Origin: Gordonia sputi NBRC 100414
GTDB taxonomy: Bacteria; Actinomycetota; Actinomycetes; Mycobacteriales; Mycobacteriaceae
Length of the DNA: 64,000 bases
Reading direction: 5' to 3'
Assembly (NCBI RefSeq): GCF_000248055.1
Contig: NZ_BAFC01000045.1
Coordinates: forward strand, 118,876-182,875
Within the stretch, counting starts at the first letter, position 1. The number at the start of each line of letters is the position of its first letter. Both the position numbers and the translations under genes were made by a program. The notes under the pieces are model-generated. The model was not told the DNA's origin. It did not search any database and was given only the letters and a program-made list of their open reading frames with translations. Positions 35,701-42,309 of this stretch are shown here, piece by piece.

Positions 35701-37388
35701 ACCACACGACCGAGGATGTCGAGGATGCCACCACCGGCCGCGATGGTGCCACCCGCGGCGATACCTGCATATTTCGCGACGTCGAGGAAGAAGTTGGTGA
35801 TCTCGTCTTTGTGTGCGCTCACCCAGTCGGTGAGCTGCTGGGCTGCGGGTCCGAAGGCGTTGGCGAGTTTGATCTGTATCTCGTCGATGGTCGCGCTGAC
35901 GGTGTTCTTGAGGCCCTGGATTCCGGATGCGCCGTTGGACATCTGTTGTCCGGCACGGTCGGTCGCGTCTCCGATTTGGCCGAGTTGGTCTTTCGCGGTT
36001 GTTATGTCGAAGTGATCGAATGCCGCGCCGAGGTCTTCCCACTGGGTGCCGAACAAGGCCGCGGCGATCTGGTTCTTCTCGACCGACGGGGGCATCTCGC
36101 GGAGCTTGTCGAGGATCGAGTCGAGACCCTGCTTGGCACCCGCGCCGCCCTGAGCGAGCTGCGTCGTGATGTCCTGCACGTTGAGGCCGAGACCTTGCAA
36201 TGCGGTCGAGGTGGACTCCGAGCCATCGGTGGCGCGGATCGTGAACTCCTTGATGGCATCCGCGGCTACGTCGGCGTCGCGCGCGCCATTCGCTGTGGCC
36301 TGTGAGATCAGCCCGAGCGCGTCGGCCCCGGTGAGTCCCGCCTTGCGCCATTGCGTCGAGTACTCGTTGACGGTGTCGAGCAGGTCTTGGTTCTTGTTCA
36401 ATCCCCGCTGTTGTGCGGCGGTCAGCAGGTCGAAGGCTTCCGTCGAGTTGGCCACGAGGCCCGTCTTGACCATCTGGCCCGCGGCGTTCGCGGTCTCGGG
36501 GATCTCGGTACCCATGATTCCGGAGACGATGTTGAGCTTCTCGATGACTGGCTGGATCTGGTCGGCGGTCGCGTTACCGTCGATGAGACCCGCCTGTATG
36601 GCGTTGCCCGCAGCCTTGATGTTGTCGTTGACCGAGTCACCCCATGCGTTGCCGTAAGCGTTGCCTGCGGCGAGCCCCGCCTGCTCCATCTGTCCTGGGG
36701 TGAATCCGAACGTCGCGCCAATGGTGTTGCGGGCGAGCTGCTTTTCCATGCCCTGCATCACCTGATCGGCGAACGACTTGCCCGCTGCGAGGGGGATACC
36801 GACCTGCACGGCAAGTCCCGCCGCAATGGCAGCGCCCAGCGGGCCACCACCACCACCACCACCACCGCGCAGTGCAGCGGTGAACCCCGAGATGACTCCA
36901 CCGCCTGCATCGTCACCGGCGTCCTCGCCCTGGCTGCCAAGGTTCGAGAGCGCTTCCGACAGTGGGCCGCCGTTGCCGAAGGTGGAGGCGATGCGCGACA
37001 CCGAGTGCGAGAACGCGTTCTCGGTGCGTTGTGCCGACTGGTGCGCGGAGTCGCCGATCTGCTCGACCTCGCGACGGGCAGCCTGCGCGTCCGAGGTGAT
37101 CTGTCTACGCGCGGTCGCCATGCCGTCGCCGGTGCCCGCGAGTCTCGTCGAAGTGCGTTGCGCGCCATCACCGATGTCGGAGACTGCCGCTCTGGCTTTG
37201 TCGGCGTCGGTACGGATTTCGGTAAGCCCACGGGGTGAACGCATCTGACCGGCTTGACGATCGGCACGCTGCGCTGCGTCCGCGAGGTCGGCGAACGCGT
37301 TGCGTGCTCGCGTGACGTCGCGGGTGTACTGGTCTGCGCCTTCGAGCTTGAGCTTCGCGACGAGAGTGCCGAGGTTCATGTCAGCCAT
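32778..37388 (-). CDS. Phage tail tape measure protein with lysozyme-like domain
   Basis: 1,536 residues. N-terminal helices (DLADAAQRADRQAGQM) are followed by a Gly8 run near residue 175 and hydrophobic stretches such as YAGIAAGGTIAAGGGILDIL. Residues ~250-550 hold the typical TMP repeats (LGLISQATANGARDADVAADA, AAALFGTQWEDLGAAFD). Around 820-940 is a peptidoglycan-enzyme-like segment, and at ~965-1070 an SLT/lysozyme-like block (YLATAMQESNL, GGGGAWHGTFQQDSS). Residues ~1170-1340 form a long Ala/Glu/Lys coiled coil. TMPs set tail length, about 0.15 nm per residue, here about 230 nm. ATG 37388 overlaps the upstream gene by 8 bases. No tail-tip genes follow; the TA pair comes next. Confidence 0.95.
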   Translation of the reverse strand: MADMNLGTLVAKLKLEGADQYTRDVTRARNAFADLADAAQRADRQAGQMRSPRGLTEIRTDADKARAAVSDIGDGAQRTSTRLAGTGDGMATARRQITSDAQAARREVEQIGDSAHQSAQRTENAFSHSVSRIASTFGNGGPLSEALSNLGSQGEDAGDDAGGGVISGFTAALRGGGGGGGGPLGAAIAAGLAVQVGIPLAAGKSFADQVMQGMEKQLARNTIGATFGFTPGQMEQAGLAAGNAYGNAWGDSVNDNIKAAGNAIQAGLIDGNATADQIQPVIEKLNIVSGIMGTEIPETANAAGQMVKTGLVANSTEAFDLLTAAQQRGLNKNQDLLDTVNEYSTQWRKAGLTGADALGLISQATANGARDADVAADAIKEFTIRATDGSESTSTALQGLGLNVQDITTQLAQGGAGAKQGLDSILDKLREMPPSVEKNQIAAALFGTQWEDLGAAFDHFDITTAKDQLGQIGDATDRAGQQMSNGASGIQGLKNTVSATIDEIQIKLANAFGPAAQQLTDWVSAHKDEITNFFLDVAKYAGIAAGGTIAAGGGILDILGRVVTSVGYMQKYTVGAFGSMASSLGGILKHLPGTMGDLGRNLETAGNAAIGAADKMIGVGQGMTQAGDEAAKLGIKAAQASAAIGQTGDAAKETTAKFGDLTVTVNGVPDSKSVTITDNSPETKQKLEALGYTVTTLPDGSVKVEAKTEQAQRDIAEIIKQRHMEVLVTYKDVEGNTVSAPASAPRDAQGRRLVGRAGGGQVFGPGGPKDDRIFTALSNREWVQPVDAVDYYGNAFMSDVQHMRFPRIPGYADGGQVGYGLPAGSSGSDGFPDWITQLGAAHGVKPATYAGHQESDRNEAGYAPNPQHLNRGIDWTGSVADMQAFAEYMMGQAVNDPSIEQVIWMNPQTGQKLGWHGRQPDTDGSYFASDYAGHTDHVHTRFSAQVGAQTGAQGQQGGIRDITLGPNASRDDVARKIIAEGRKRGYSDAEIEAYLATAMQESNLSNSAIGGGGAWHGTFQQDSSYAGRDDPNTNITGFYDRMDKLKQSPGYDKSDPYKNAFWLQQAPGSDSAASAYSSGRQGYYSEIKSKQGESKDLLTRLGPSVGTADGAGASGDFGGTGMPVQVTNWPSSFGSGSGSSSSSSFSSSYDTPSASTKMPDVDNKTRPTDSDLTSGHAAVAEAERAVTEAQAAAKVAQTKYDSAKPQDRAAAKGELDKANSAVTEAQATAQTSRDLMADLQARHDRFATAPDRSELITKQAELAKAKRDLVQLQAAQRDAEKKAGDARAQHKSATDIATADADATKARNAVASAQSAITTLEEEIRKAQREADSSAGERKGEAGKNPLPLMAYANGGWGGPDAAQMLDQANAWVTLAGEAGREAFIPINGSDKSKNLWLQAGRELGMVKAFADGGFGGYQEDTSDWMAPKSWQDWMALGAGAGFTAASAIAPYAAIAYDFATDGAGSVTLGDLAPQPSTGSNDIPVLSQVISDQMSALTSQIGELQKAVKEGKQVYITVQDMQDLLKKSGIHLAAMG

Positions 37389-37752
37389 GCGCTGTCTCCA
37401 ATTCGCCGAAGCGGTCGATAGTAGTGCCCTCGGCGTCGATCATCACGGTTTCCTCACCATCGACGCGGTACATGACGCCAACACCTTCGCGCTGCGCCCA
37501 GTACTTCACCATGCCGAGTTCGGTTGGCGGCTCGCCGGTCGCTTTCGTGAATATCTTGCGCCGCTTGATGGCTCGCTGTCGCATGGCCTTGGTGGCATTC
37601 TCGACCGGGCTGCCGCCCGAGTAGAGCTTGCGCGCCGCGATCTGGCCCGGTGTGGAACCGAAGATCAGTGCCACTGCAACGTCATTCATCGCCACGCCTC
37701 CGTCGGCGTGCACGCGCACTATTGCGATGGGGCTGCCGTGATACTTGGCCAT
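37381..37752 (-). CDS. Small protein between terminase and tape measure
   Basis: 123 residues with the start AKYHGSPIAIVRVHADGGVA. A basic helical middle (MRQRAIKRRKIFTKATG) is followed by a beta-rich end (GVGVMYRVDGEETVMIDAEG). I do not recognise the family. It precedes the tape measure gene with an 8-base overlap, where a complete siphophage would have tail-assembly or head-tail proteins, so a structural or adaptor role is possible. Codon use is like that of its neighbours. Confidence 0.75.
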   Translation of the reverse strand: MAKYHGSPIAIVRVHADGGVAMNDVAVALIFGSTPGQIAARKLYSGGSPVENATKAMRQRAIKRRKIFTKATGEPPTELGMVKYWAQREGVGVMYRVDGEETVMIDAEGTTIDRFGELETAHG

Positions 37753-37779
37753 GAGGCGTCTCCGTTCGTTGGTCCGATT

Positions 37780-37983
37780 CTATCGGTCGGATGGGGGTTG
37801 CTCGTCGACCAAAACACGTTGTGGCCGTTCGGATTTGCGCCATTCGGTCACTGTCGCCTGCCAGTGGTCGAGGCACGCTGTCAGGTAGATTTCTTCTCGC
37901 TCGGGCAAGCGCCCACGACGCGATGCGCGCGCTAGTCCGAATAGGCGATGAGTGAGTTGCGAATAGTTGTCGGTGTCAGCCAT
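37780..37983 (-). CDS. Small helical protein downstream of terminase
   Basis: 67 residues, charged and helical: NYSQLTHRLFGLARASRRG, then EEIYLTACLDHWQATVTEW. Its ATG shares one base with the large terminase stop (TGATG), so it is translationally coupled. No known domain is recognised. In a normal phage this position is occupied by the portal; this product is far too small for that. Confidence 0.7.
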   Translation of the reverse strand: MADTDNYSQLTHRLFGLARASRRGRLPEREEIYLTACLDHWQATVTEWRKSERPQRVLVDEQPPSDR

Positions 37984-39443
37984 CAGACGAGCTTTCCTCC
38001 TCGGAATAGCACCGGATCGTGTGCGATAAAGCCCGGTCGCACAGGAAGTTTCGTGCCACGGTCAGTGGTGATGATGGCTCCCTGTCCGTCGCGTTGTTCG
38101 CCGTAGGATTCGTTGCGCAGAGTGTTGATCGCCGAGACCGCCTGCATGAGTGCCATCGCGAGGTCGTCATGCCCCGCGGACTCGGGTACCGAGATCTTGA
38201 AGTGGCCCATCTCGGTCTGCTCGAAGGTCAACGAGTGCAGTTGCTTGAGCAACTCGGGGTGGCGCGGCAGGATGAGCCGACCGCGTTGGAGCAGCATCTT
38301 GATCCGTCCGAACCCGCCCGACTTGCGGCGCGTATCGGTAACCACCCCGCTGACCATGGTTGTCGAGTCCTGCTGCAGTAGACGGCGCAACTCCTGGGTG
38401 GGCATCTGCCCGACACCGTTGGTCTCCGACATGAACCGCACGACATCGAATCGGTTGGCGTGCTGCACAAGTTGGGCGATGAAGTCGGCGTACTCCATGC
38501 GGAAGTGGTGTTCGAGCCACGGAATCCAGAAGATCGGCTCGTCGCCATGCTGAGCACGGTTGAGTTCGACGTCGCCGAGCGCGGCCAGGTAGACCACGCA
38601 GTTCGCGTCGTGCGCGTGACCCCAGTCGATACCGCCGACGACCATCGACCCGCTCATGACGCGCCGCGGTTCGATGAGTTCGTAATCGGCGACGGCGGTG
38701 TCGATTTCGGATGTCGTGAAGTACGCACCCGACTCGTCGGTCCACTCCGCGAGGTACTCGCGGTTGAAGTAGTGCGACGGCTCGCGCTCGCGGATCGCTT
38801 CGAGGTCGTCGGCAGACACCAACGGGTTCATCGACGACGGCCAGTGGAACGAGGCGTAACGCGCATCGGGGCTCGTCATCCCGCGCTGCCAGAGGCGGCG
38901 GAAGAAGTGTTCGAGTCCGCCCCATGGCGACGACGACAGGATGATCCTCGCACCGGGGCGCGCGATGATCGCCGGTTCGGCAGCACGCCAGATCTCCTCG
39001 GCCACGAAGCCCGCCTCGTCGATGATCAGCAGGTCGACCGGCCATCCTCGAATCTGCTTGTCGGAGGCGGGGACCGAGACGATCCGCGAGCCGTTCGACA
39101 GCGTCAGTTGCGCCTTCTGCTCGTCGACCACCGATCCGCTCAACAACGGCGACCCGACGGCCAACGCGGTGCACTCTTCGAGGAGACGACGCGAGGCCAC
39201 CTCGCCCGCGGAGATCAACAACACCAATGCGCCAGCTTGCGTGAACGCTTTGTGCAGCGCCTCCACGGCCAAGGTTCTCGACTTGCCGACCTGACGGCCG
39301 GCGCACATCACGCGGATACGCGCCGTTGATGTCGCCATCTCCAACTGATGGGGCCACAGGGGCGCGCCGACGAGCTTCTCGGCGAAGACGTCGATCCGCG
39401 ACACGGCACTACGTAGTGCCGACACCTCGGCAGCCGTCGTCAT
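37983..39443 (-). CDS. terL: Phage terminase large subunit
   Basis: 486-residue DNA-packaging motor. The ATPase has Walker A CAGRQVGKSRT and Walker B VDLLIIDEAG, with a coupling SSSPWG motif. The C-terminal RNase H-like nuclease has acidic residues in VVGGIDWGHAHD, FMSETNGVG and GHDDLAMALM. Length and motif order are complete, so it appears functional. It starts 4 bases inside the end of the small terminase gene. Presence of a full packaging motor without its own capsid is the central oddity of this element. Confidence 0.96.
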   Translation of the reverse strand: MTTAAEVSALRSAVSRIDVFAEKLVGAPLWPHQLEMATSTARIRVMCAGRQVGKSRTLAVEALHKAFTQAGALVLLISAGEVASRRLLEECTALAVGSPLLSGSVVDEQKAQLTLSNGSRIVSVPASDKQIRGWPVDLLIIDEAGFVAEEIWRAAEPAIIARPGARIILSSSPWGGLEHFFRRLWQRGMTSPDARYASFHWPSSMNPLVSADDLEAIREREPSHYFNREYLAEWTDESGAYFTTSEIDTAVADYELIEPRRVMSGSMVVGGIDWGHAHDANCVVYLAALGDVELNRAQHGDEPIFWIPWLEHHFRMEYADFIAQLVQHANRFDVVRFMSETNGVGQMPTQELRRLLQQDSTTMVSGVVTDTRRKSGGFGRIKMLLQRGRLILPRHPELLKQLHSLTFEQTEMGHFKISVPESAGHDDLAMALMQAVSAINTLRNESYGEQRDGQGAIITTDRGTKLPVRPGFIAHDPVLFRGGKLV

Positions 39444-39949
39444 GCCGCACCATCCTCTGACTCGACCTCGCCGTCGATCGACGTGGGTTTCGACGCGTCA
39501 CCGGCGAGGATCTTGGCGATGTCGAGCTGAGCCGAGGTCGTATCCTTGCCCAGCCGAGCGCGGGCCAGCGGGGTTATCCCTAGGCGGTCGGCAAGGTTGA
39601 GTAGGTGCTTGCGGGTGCGCAAGAGCAACACGGTTGCGCCCGTCGGTTGCCCCGCGTCGTCGAGTTCGCCGTGCTCGTCGACCCACATCTGTAGGCACTC
39701 AACCTGAGCGTCTACGCGCGCGTACTCCAACGTCGCTTCTTTGAATTCGCGAAGATGGGGATGGGCTTCCACGAGATCGTTGCCGATCTGAGCGGCCATC
39801 GGAGTGATCACACGCTCTGAGTACGCGCCATGCTTGAGGCTCTTGGTGTTGTTGGCGACGAACGGCTCCCACGAGTAGTTCCGCGCGGGTAGGCCCGACG
39901 CGGGTCGCGGGCGAGCGTGCGTGCCACCATCCGGCTCAGCCGCCGACAC
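39440..39949 (-). CDS. terS: Terminase small subunit (probable)
   Basis: 169 residues. NNTKSLKHGAYSERVITPMA is the common N-terminal signature of actinophage small terminases, followed by helices (EYARVDAQVECLQMWVDE, HLLNLADRLGITPLARARL). It recognises the pac or cos site. GTG 39949 is chosen: it lies inside the end of the preceding gene with GGAG upstream, and the open frame further 5' lacks proper codon bias. It overlaps the large subunit by 4 bases. A different small subunit from that of a helper phage would let the element direct packaging of its own DNA. Confidence 0.85.
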   Translation of the reverse strand: MSAAEPDGGTHARPRPASGLPARNYSWEPFVANNTKSLKHGAYSERVITPMAAQIGNDLVEAHPHLREFKEATLEYARVDAQVECLQMWVDEHGELDDAGQPTGATVLLLRTRKHLLNLADRLGITPLARARLGKDTTSAQLDIAKILAGDASKPTSIDGEVESEDGAA

Positions 39950-40223
39950 TGGACTCCACCTCCCGAATCGAGTGCGCTTGCAGGCGCAGCCCTTCGGCGA
40001 TCTCTGCGTCGTTGAGCTCGGGGTGCAGGAGGTACGCAAACCCCACGGCCAGGCCGATGACGGCACGCACGAACTCGACGGTGTCGTCATCGGCCCGGAC
40101 CACCACACGGCCGTCGTCGCGGGGGTCGACGAACTGCGCGACCGCGTCGAGAGCTCGGGCGATCACCAGTTGCGGGATCGGTCGCTGGCAGGCGGCGTCG
40201 GGGCACCCGTCAGGCGTCGACAT
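39936..40223 (-). CDS. Small protein upstream of terminase small subunit
   Basis: 95 residues. Cys-containing start (DGCPDAACQRPIPQLVIARAL), acidic middle (VVVRADDDTVEFVRAVIGLA) and a helical end (ELNDAEIAEGLRLQAHSI). It overlaps both neighbours, by 14 bases on each side, so it is part of the packed operon. The two N-terminal cysteines are five residues apart, with no second pair for a zinc site. The function is unknown. Confidence 0.7.
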   Translation of the reverse strand: MSTPDGCPDAACQRPIPQLVIARALDAVAQFVDPRDDGRVVVRADDDTVEFVRAVIGLAVGFAYLLHPELNDAEIAEGLRLQAHSIREVESSVGG

Positions 40224-40842
40224 CGGCCACCACCCGCCGTCCGAGCTCGTCGGTCACCTCGGTATTGGCCATGAAGCGCTCGTGGCGTTCACGGTCGAGT
40301 TTCTCGGCGCGCTGTGCGGCTGCGGCGAACTCGGCGCGGCGCTTGTCGTCGTGCAGGGCGTGGGCGTGAGTGAGGACGTCACCGCGTGCCTCCTTGATGG
40401 CGCGGTTGATGTACGACTCGCCGCCACCGTCGACGACTCGCTCGGAATCCCAGAACGGCAGGTCGACGCCGGCCATGCTGGCGCGCGCTTGCAGTGCCGC
40501 GCGGGTGTCGCGAAGTCCGTTGGCCTCGGCGGTCAGGGTGCGCAGTGCCGCCACCGCGGCGGCGTACGCCTTGCGTGCCTTCTCCGACCCCTTCCCGGTG
40601 AGGTGCTCGAACTCCTGGCGCACCACGTCGGCCTCGTGGGCGCGGGCGGCCTCGGCGGTGCGCTGCTCGGCGCGCTCGGCAGCTTCGAGCCGGAGTTCAG
40701 CCGTGCGGATCTCGGCGGTGGCGTCGGCCAACTGCGCCGCGGTGATGGTGTCGTTGCCGTCGCGGATGGCGTCTTCGAGTTCGGCGTGGTGGGCGCGGGC
40801 TGTGGCGAGGGCGTCCTGCGCCTCAGTCGTTGTCGTCGGCAT
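40210..40842 (-). CDS. Coiled-coil protein, scaffold-like
   Basis: 210 residues, almost entirely helical: AQDALATARAHHAELEDAI, then IRTAELRLEAAERAEQRTAE, a central GSEKARKAYAAAVAAL, and AAAAQRAEKLDRERHERFM near the end. Such Ala/Glu/Arg-rich coiled coils are seen in phage scaffolding or capsid-associated proteins, but no capsid gene is present here, so the role is open. It overlaps the preceding 58-residue gene by 20 bases and the next by 14. If the element remodels a helper capsid, this would be a candidate. Confidence 0.75.
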   Translation of the reverse strand: MPTTTTEAQDALATARAHHAELEDAIRDGNDTITAAQLADATAEIRTAELRLEAAERAEQRTAEAARAHEADVVRQEFEHLTGKGSEKARKAYAAAVAALRTLTAEANGLRDTRAALQARASMAGVDLPFWDSERVVDGGGESYINRAIKEARGDVLTHAHALHDDKRRAEFAAAAQRAEKLDRERHERFMANTEVTDELGRRVVADVDA

Positions 40843-40999
40843 GTGCGTTCTCCTGGCTGTAGTGGTGGGTGATGGCGTCGCTGAGCGACGATCCAGCTGG
40901 GGGTGGGGTCTTGGGTGCCGAGGGCGGCTTGGGGCGTGTGGAGGCTCTCAGGGCCTCGCCGAGTGCGGCGCTGAGTTCCTCGAACGGTCGGCCGGCCAT
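40823..40999 (-). CDS. 58-residue proline-rich small protein
   Basis: Starts AGRPFEELSAALGEALRAS, then a Pro/Lys stretch (RPKPPSAPKTPPPAG) and a polar end SDAITHHYSQENAHADDND. The ATG shares its first base with the stop of the upstream gene (TGATG), and its end overlaps the coiled-coil gene by 20 bases. This supports a translated gene. No known family is recognised. Confidence 0.6.
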   Translation of the reverse strand: MAGRPFEELSAALGEALRASTRPKPPSAPKTPPPAGSSLSDAITHHYSQENAHADDND

Positions 41000-41364
41000 C
41001 AGGCACCGTCCGCCACGGTGAACACGGTCAACGGCAATGCGTCGTACGCGTCGGGGTTGGCGTCGTAGGTCGCCTGGTAATCGCTGTCGACGGAGTGACG
41101 ACCGGAAGCCGTGTTGCCCGCCGAGTCCTGCCCGTCCTGTGAGCCGGGGCCGAAGCGGAGAGTCCCGTCGGCCTGCACGATCACCAGCCGTGTGCCGCTC
41201 TCGCGGGTGCCGTCGGCGCGAACGAGGTAGCCCGCTGCCTGCACGGTCCGCCCATCTCGGAAGCGGTAGACGCCGTTGCGGTCGACGTAGCCGAGGTTGG
41301 CGATGCGGTTGCCGCCTCGTCGGGTGCTGATGCGGTGGACGTTGCTGGGTGGGGTGTAGGGCAT
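40999..41364 (-). CDS. First gene of the late operon, unknown function
   Basis: 121 residues, beta-rich: NVHRISTRRGGNRIANLGYV, then GVYRFRDGRTVQAAGYLVRA and RLVIVQADGTLRFGPG, repeating short strands with G-x-Y/F-R turns. ATG 41364 is preceded by AGAAGGAGAAG, a strong ribosome site, and the leader carries a small hairpin. It opens the leftward operon that continues through the terminase genes to the tape measure gene. The strand pattern could suit a structural decoration or spike-like protein, but this is a guess. Confidence 0.7.
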   Translation of the reverse strand: MPYTPPSNVHRISTRRGGNRIANLGYVDRNGVYRFRDGRTVQAAGYLVRADGTRESGTRLVIVQADGTLRFGPGSQDGQDSAGNTASGRHSVDSDYQATYDANPDAYDALPLTVFTVADGA

Positions 41365-41389
41365 GGTGACTTCTCCTTCTGTGATACCT

Positions 41390-41468
41390 GCGGATTGTGT
41401 ATCCGCTGGGGTGTTGAGTTGTATTGCGCTGCAACGAGAGTCGATGCAGTGGTCACACGTTGGTCACA
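41390..41468. promoter_or_regulatory. Leader and control region of the late operon
   Basis: GCGGAT (41390-41395), a five-base loop and ATCCGC (41401-41406) make a perfect 6-bp hairpin just upstream of the ribosome site of the first late gene. Further out, TGGTCACA occurs at 41450-41457 and again at 41461-41468, 11 bases (one helical turn) apart. The direct repeats look like a binding site for an activator or repressor of the packaging/tape-measure operon. Confidence 0.5.
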
Positions 41469-41722
41469 TCACCTCGCGCCGACGTGACTGCGATCTTCGA
41501 GGCCCTGCTCGCACGCGCACGCACAACGTTCGGGCCATCGGGACGTGAGGCAGCACGAGGTGGGTTGGGCGACGTGAGGCAGCACGAGGTGGGTTGGGCG
41601 GGGTTAAAGCGGGGGGAGAATTTGCCCCCCACCCCCGACTCGCACGTGCGCGCATCGATTCCGCACACAGCACGCGAGCCACGAGCAGGTGGGTTGGGCT
41701 GGGTACTGAGGCTCGGAGTCAT
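41453..41722 (-). CDS. Doubtful small ORF following the Cys-rich gene
   Basis: 89 codons from an ATG that overlaps the preceding stop as ATGA and has AAAGGAGAAG upstream, so ribosomes could enter it. The product is Pro/Arg/Ser-rich with several cysteines and runs through the 29-bp tandem repeat in shifting frames, which is unlike a conserved protein. It may be a translated leader or an artefact of coupling. Confidence 0.25.
   Translation of the reverse strand: MTPSLSTQPNPPARGSRAVCGIDARTCESGVGGKFSPRFNPAQPTSCCLTSPNPPRAASRPDGPNVVRARASRASKIAVTSARGDVTNV
41542..41599. repeat. 29-bp perfect tandem duplication with a nearby third partial copy
   Basis: 29 bases starting GACGTGAGGCAGCACGAGG are repeated exactly at 41542-41570 and 41571-41599. 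The last part, AGGTGGGTTGGGC, recurs at about 41685-41698. Between them, six G (41611-41616) and six C (41625-41630) can form a GC hairpin. The block lies in the leader of the late operon. Confidence 0.8.
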
Positions 41723-41886
41723 CGCTTCTTCTCCTTTCGAAAGTGGAAGGGCTTTCGCAGTTGCGCCCTCTGTCGTGATCCCTTGGGCCAGGCGATGGCG
41801 ATGCATGTGGCGTGTTCCCCACGGTCGATGTCTTCGGGGAAGCTCATCGGGAATCGACACATTTCGCAGAGTGGCTGGTTCCTCAT
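41719..41886 (-). CDS. 55-residue protein with CxxC motif
   Basis: The product starts RNQPLCEMCRFPMSFPED and continues RGEHATCIAIAWPKG, then a basic tail (RKPFHFRKEKKR). The CxxC pair and a third cysteine suggest a small zinc-binding protein of the kind common in actinophages. ATG 41886 overlaps the stop of the preceding gene (ATGA). No function is assigned. Confidence 0.6.
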   Translation of the reverse strand: MRNQPLCEMCRFPMSFPEDIDRGEHATCIAIAWPKGSRQRAQLRKPFHFRKEKKR

Positions 41887-42077
41887 GCTTGGCTGATCGC
41901 GAGGACTGACGTGAGAGGCCCCGAGATCTCCTCACTGCCCGTGAGGAATGAGAAGCCGAGAGCGTCTGCCGGATTCCAGGGTTCGATCTCGAAGCTGTTG
42001 TGGAGAACCTTGTGCCAGCCATCGGGCAAGAGCACAGCGGTGATCCGGTTGGAGTGTTCGGGATCGTTGAGGTCCAT
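41883..42077 (-). CDS. 64-residue protein of unknown function
   Basis: Product NDPEHSNRITAVLLPDGWHKV followed by SFEIEPWNPADALGFSFLTG. ATG 42077 has AGGAGA seven bases ahead. Compact alternating strands and two tryptophans are seen; no known domain is recognised. It is the first gene left of the iteron region and couples to the CxxC gene. Confidence 0.6.
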   Translation of the reverse strand: MDLNDPEHSNRITAVLLPDGWHKVLHNSFEIEPWNPADALGFSFLTGSEEISGPLTSVLAISQA

Positions 42078-42131
42078 CCATTTCTCCTGTTTTCAGAGGC
42101 CCCGGAGAGCCTGATTTCGGCCCCGCCACGT

Positions 42132-42164
42132 CGCCCTGGGGTCTCTAAGAGACCCCCCAGGGCG
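42132..42164. terminator. Strong GC hairpin between the RepA-like gene and the next leftward gene
   Basis: CGCCCTGGGGTCTC (42132-42145) pairs with GAGA, CCCC and AGGGCG up to 42164, with a bulge of two C and a three-base loop. It may end the early leftward transcript, although no T-run follows, or be part of the replication origin, since the iterons start at its right edge. Confidence 0.6.
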
Positions 42165-42299
42165 TGATTACGTGGGTGCGTGATACCCGTGATTGGAACC
42201 GTGATTGCCTGACCTGCGGCTTTGGGTTGTGCCGTGATTGATTGGAGGGCGCGTGATTTATCACGCGGCGAGAGGCCGCGTGATTGGAAACGTGATTGG
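42163..42299. other. Iteron-like cluster, candidate replication origin
   Basis: CGTGATT, often extended to CGTGATTGG, occurs in the same orientation beginning at 42163, 42188, 42200, 42233, 42252, 42279 and 42291, with a one-mismatch copy at 42179. That is eight copies in 137 bases. At 42251-42266, GCGTGAT and ATCACGC form a palindrome. Two pairs are spaced exactly 12 bases apart. The cluster lies 11 bases beyond the stop of the RepA-like ATPase gene. Clustered direct repeats next to a replication gene are the mark of iteron origins in plasmids and satellites. Confidence 0.7.
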
Positions 42300-42309
42300 A
42301 TTTCGGGGG

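Noticed and set aside
41604..41822. Leftward 72-codon ORF in the repeat-rich leader of the late operon
   Set aside because: It overlaps the better supported CxxC gene, has no ribosome site and crosses hairpin sequences.
42163..42299. CRISPR array in the CGTGATT repeat region
   Set aside because: Repeats are only 7-9 bases, spacers are irregular (9-33 base steps), and no cas genes are present; iterons fit better.
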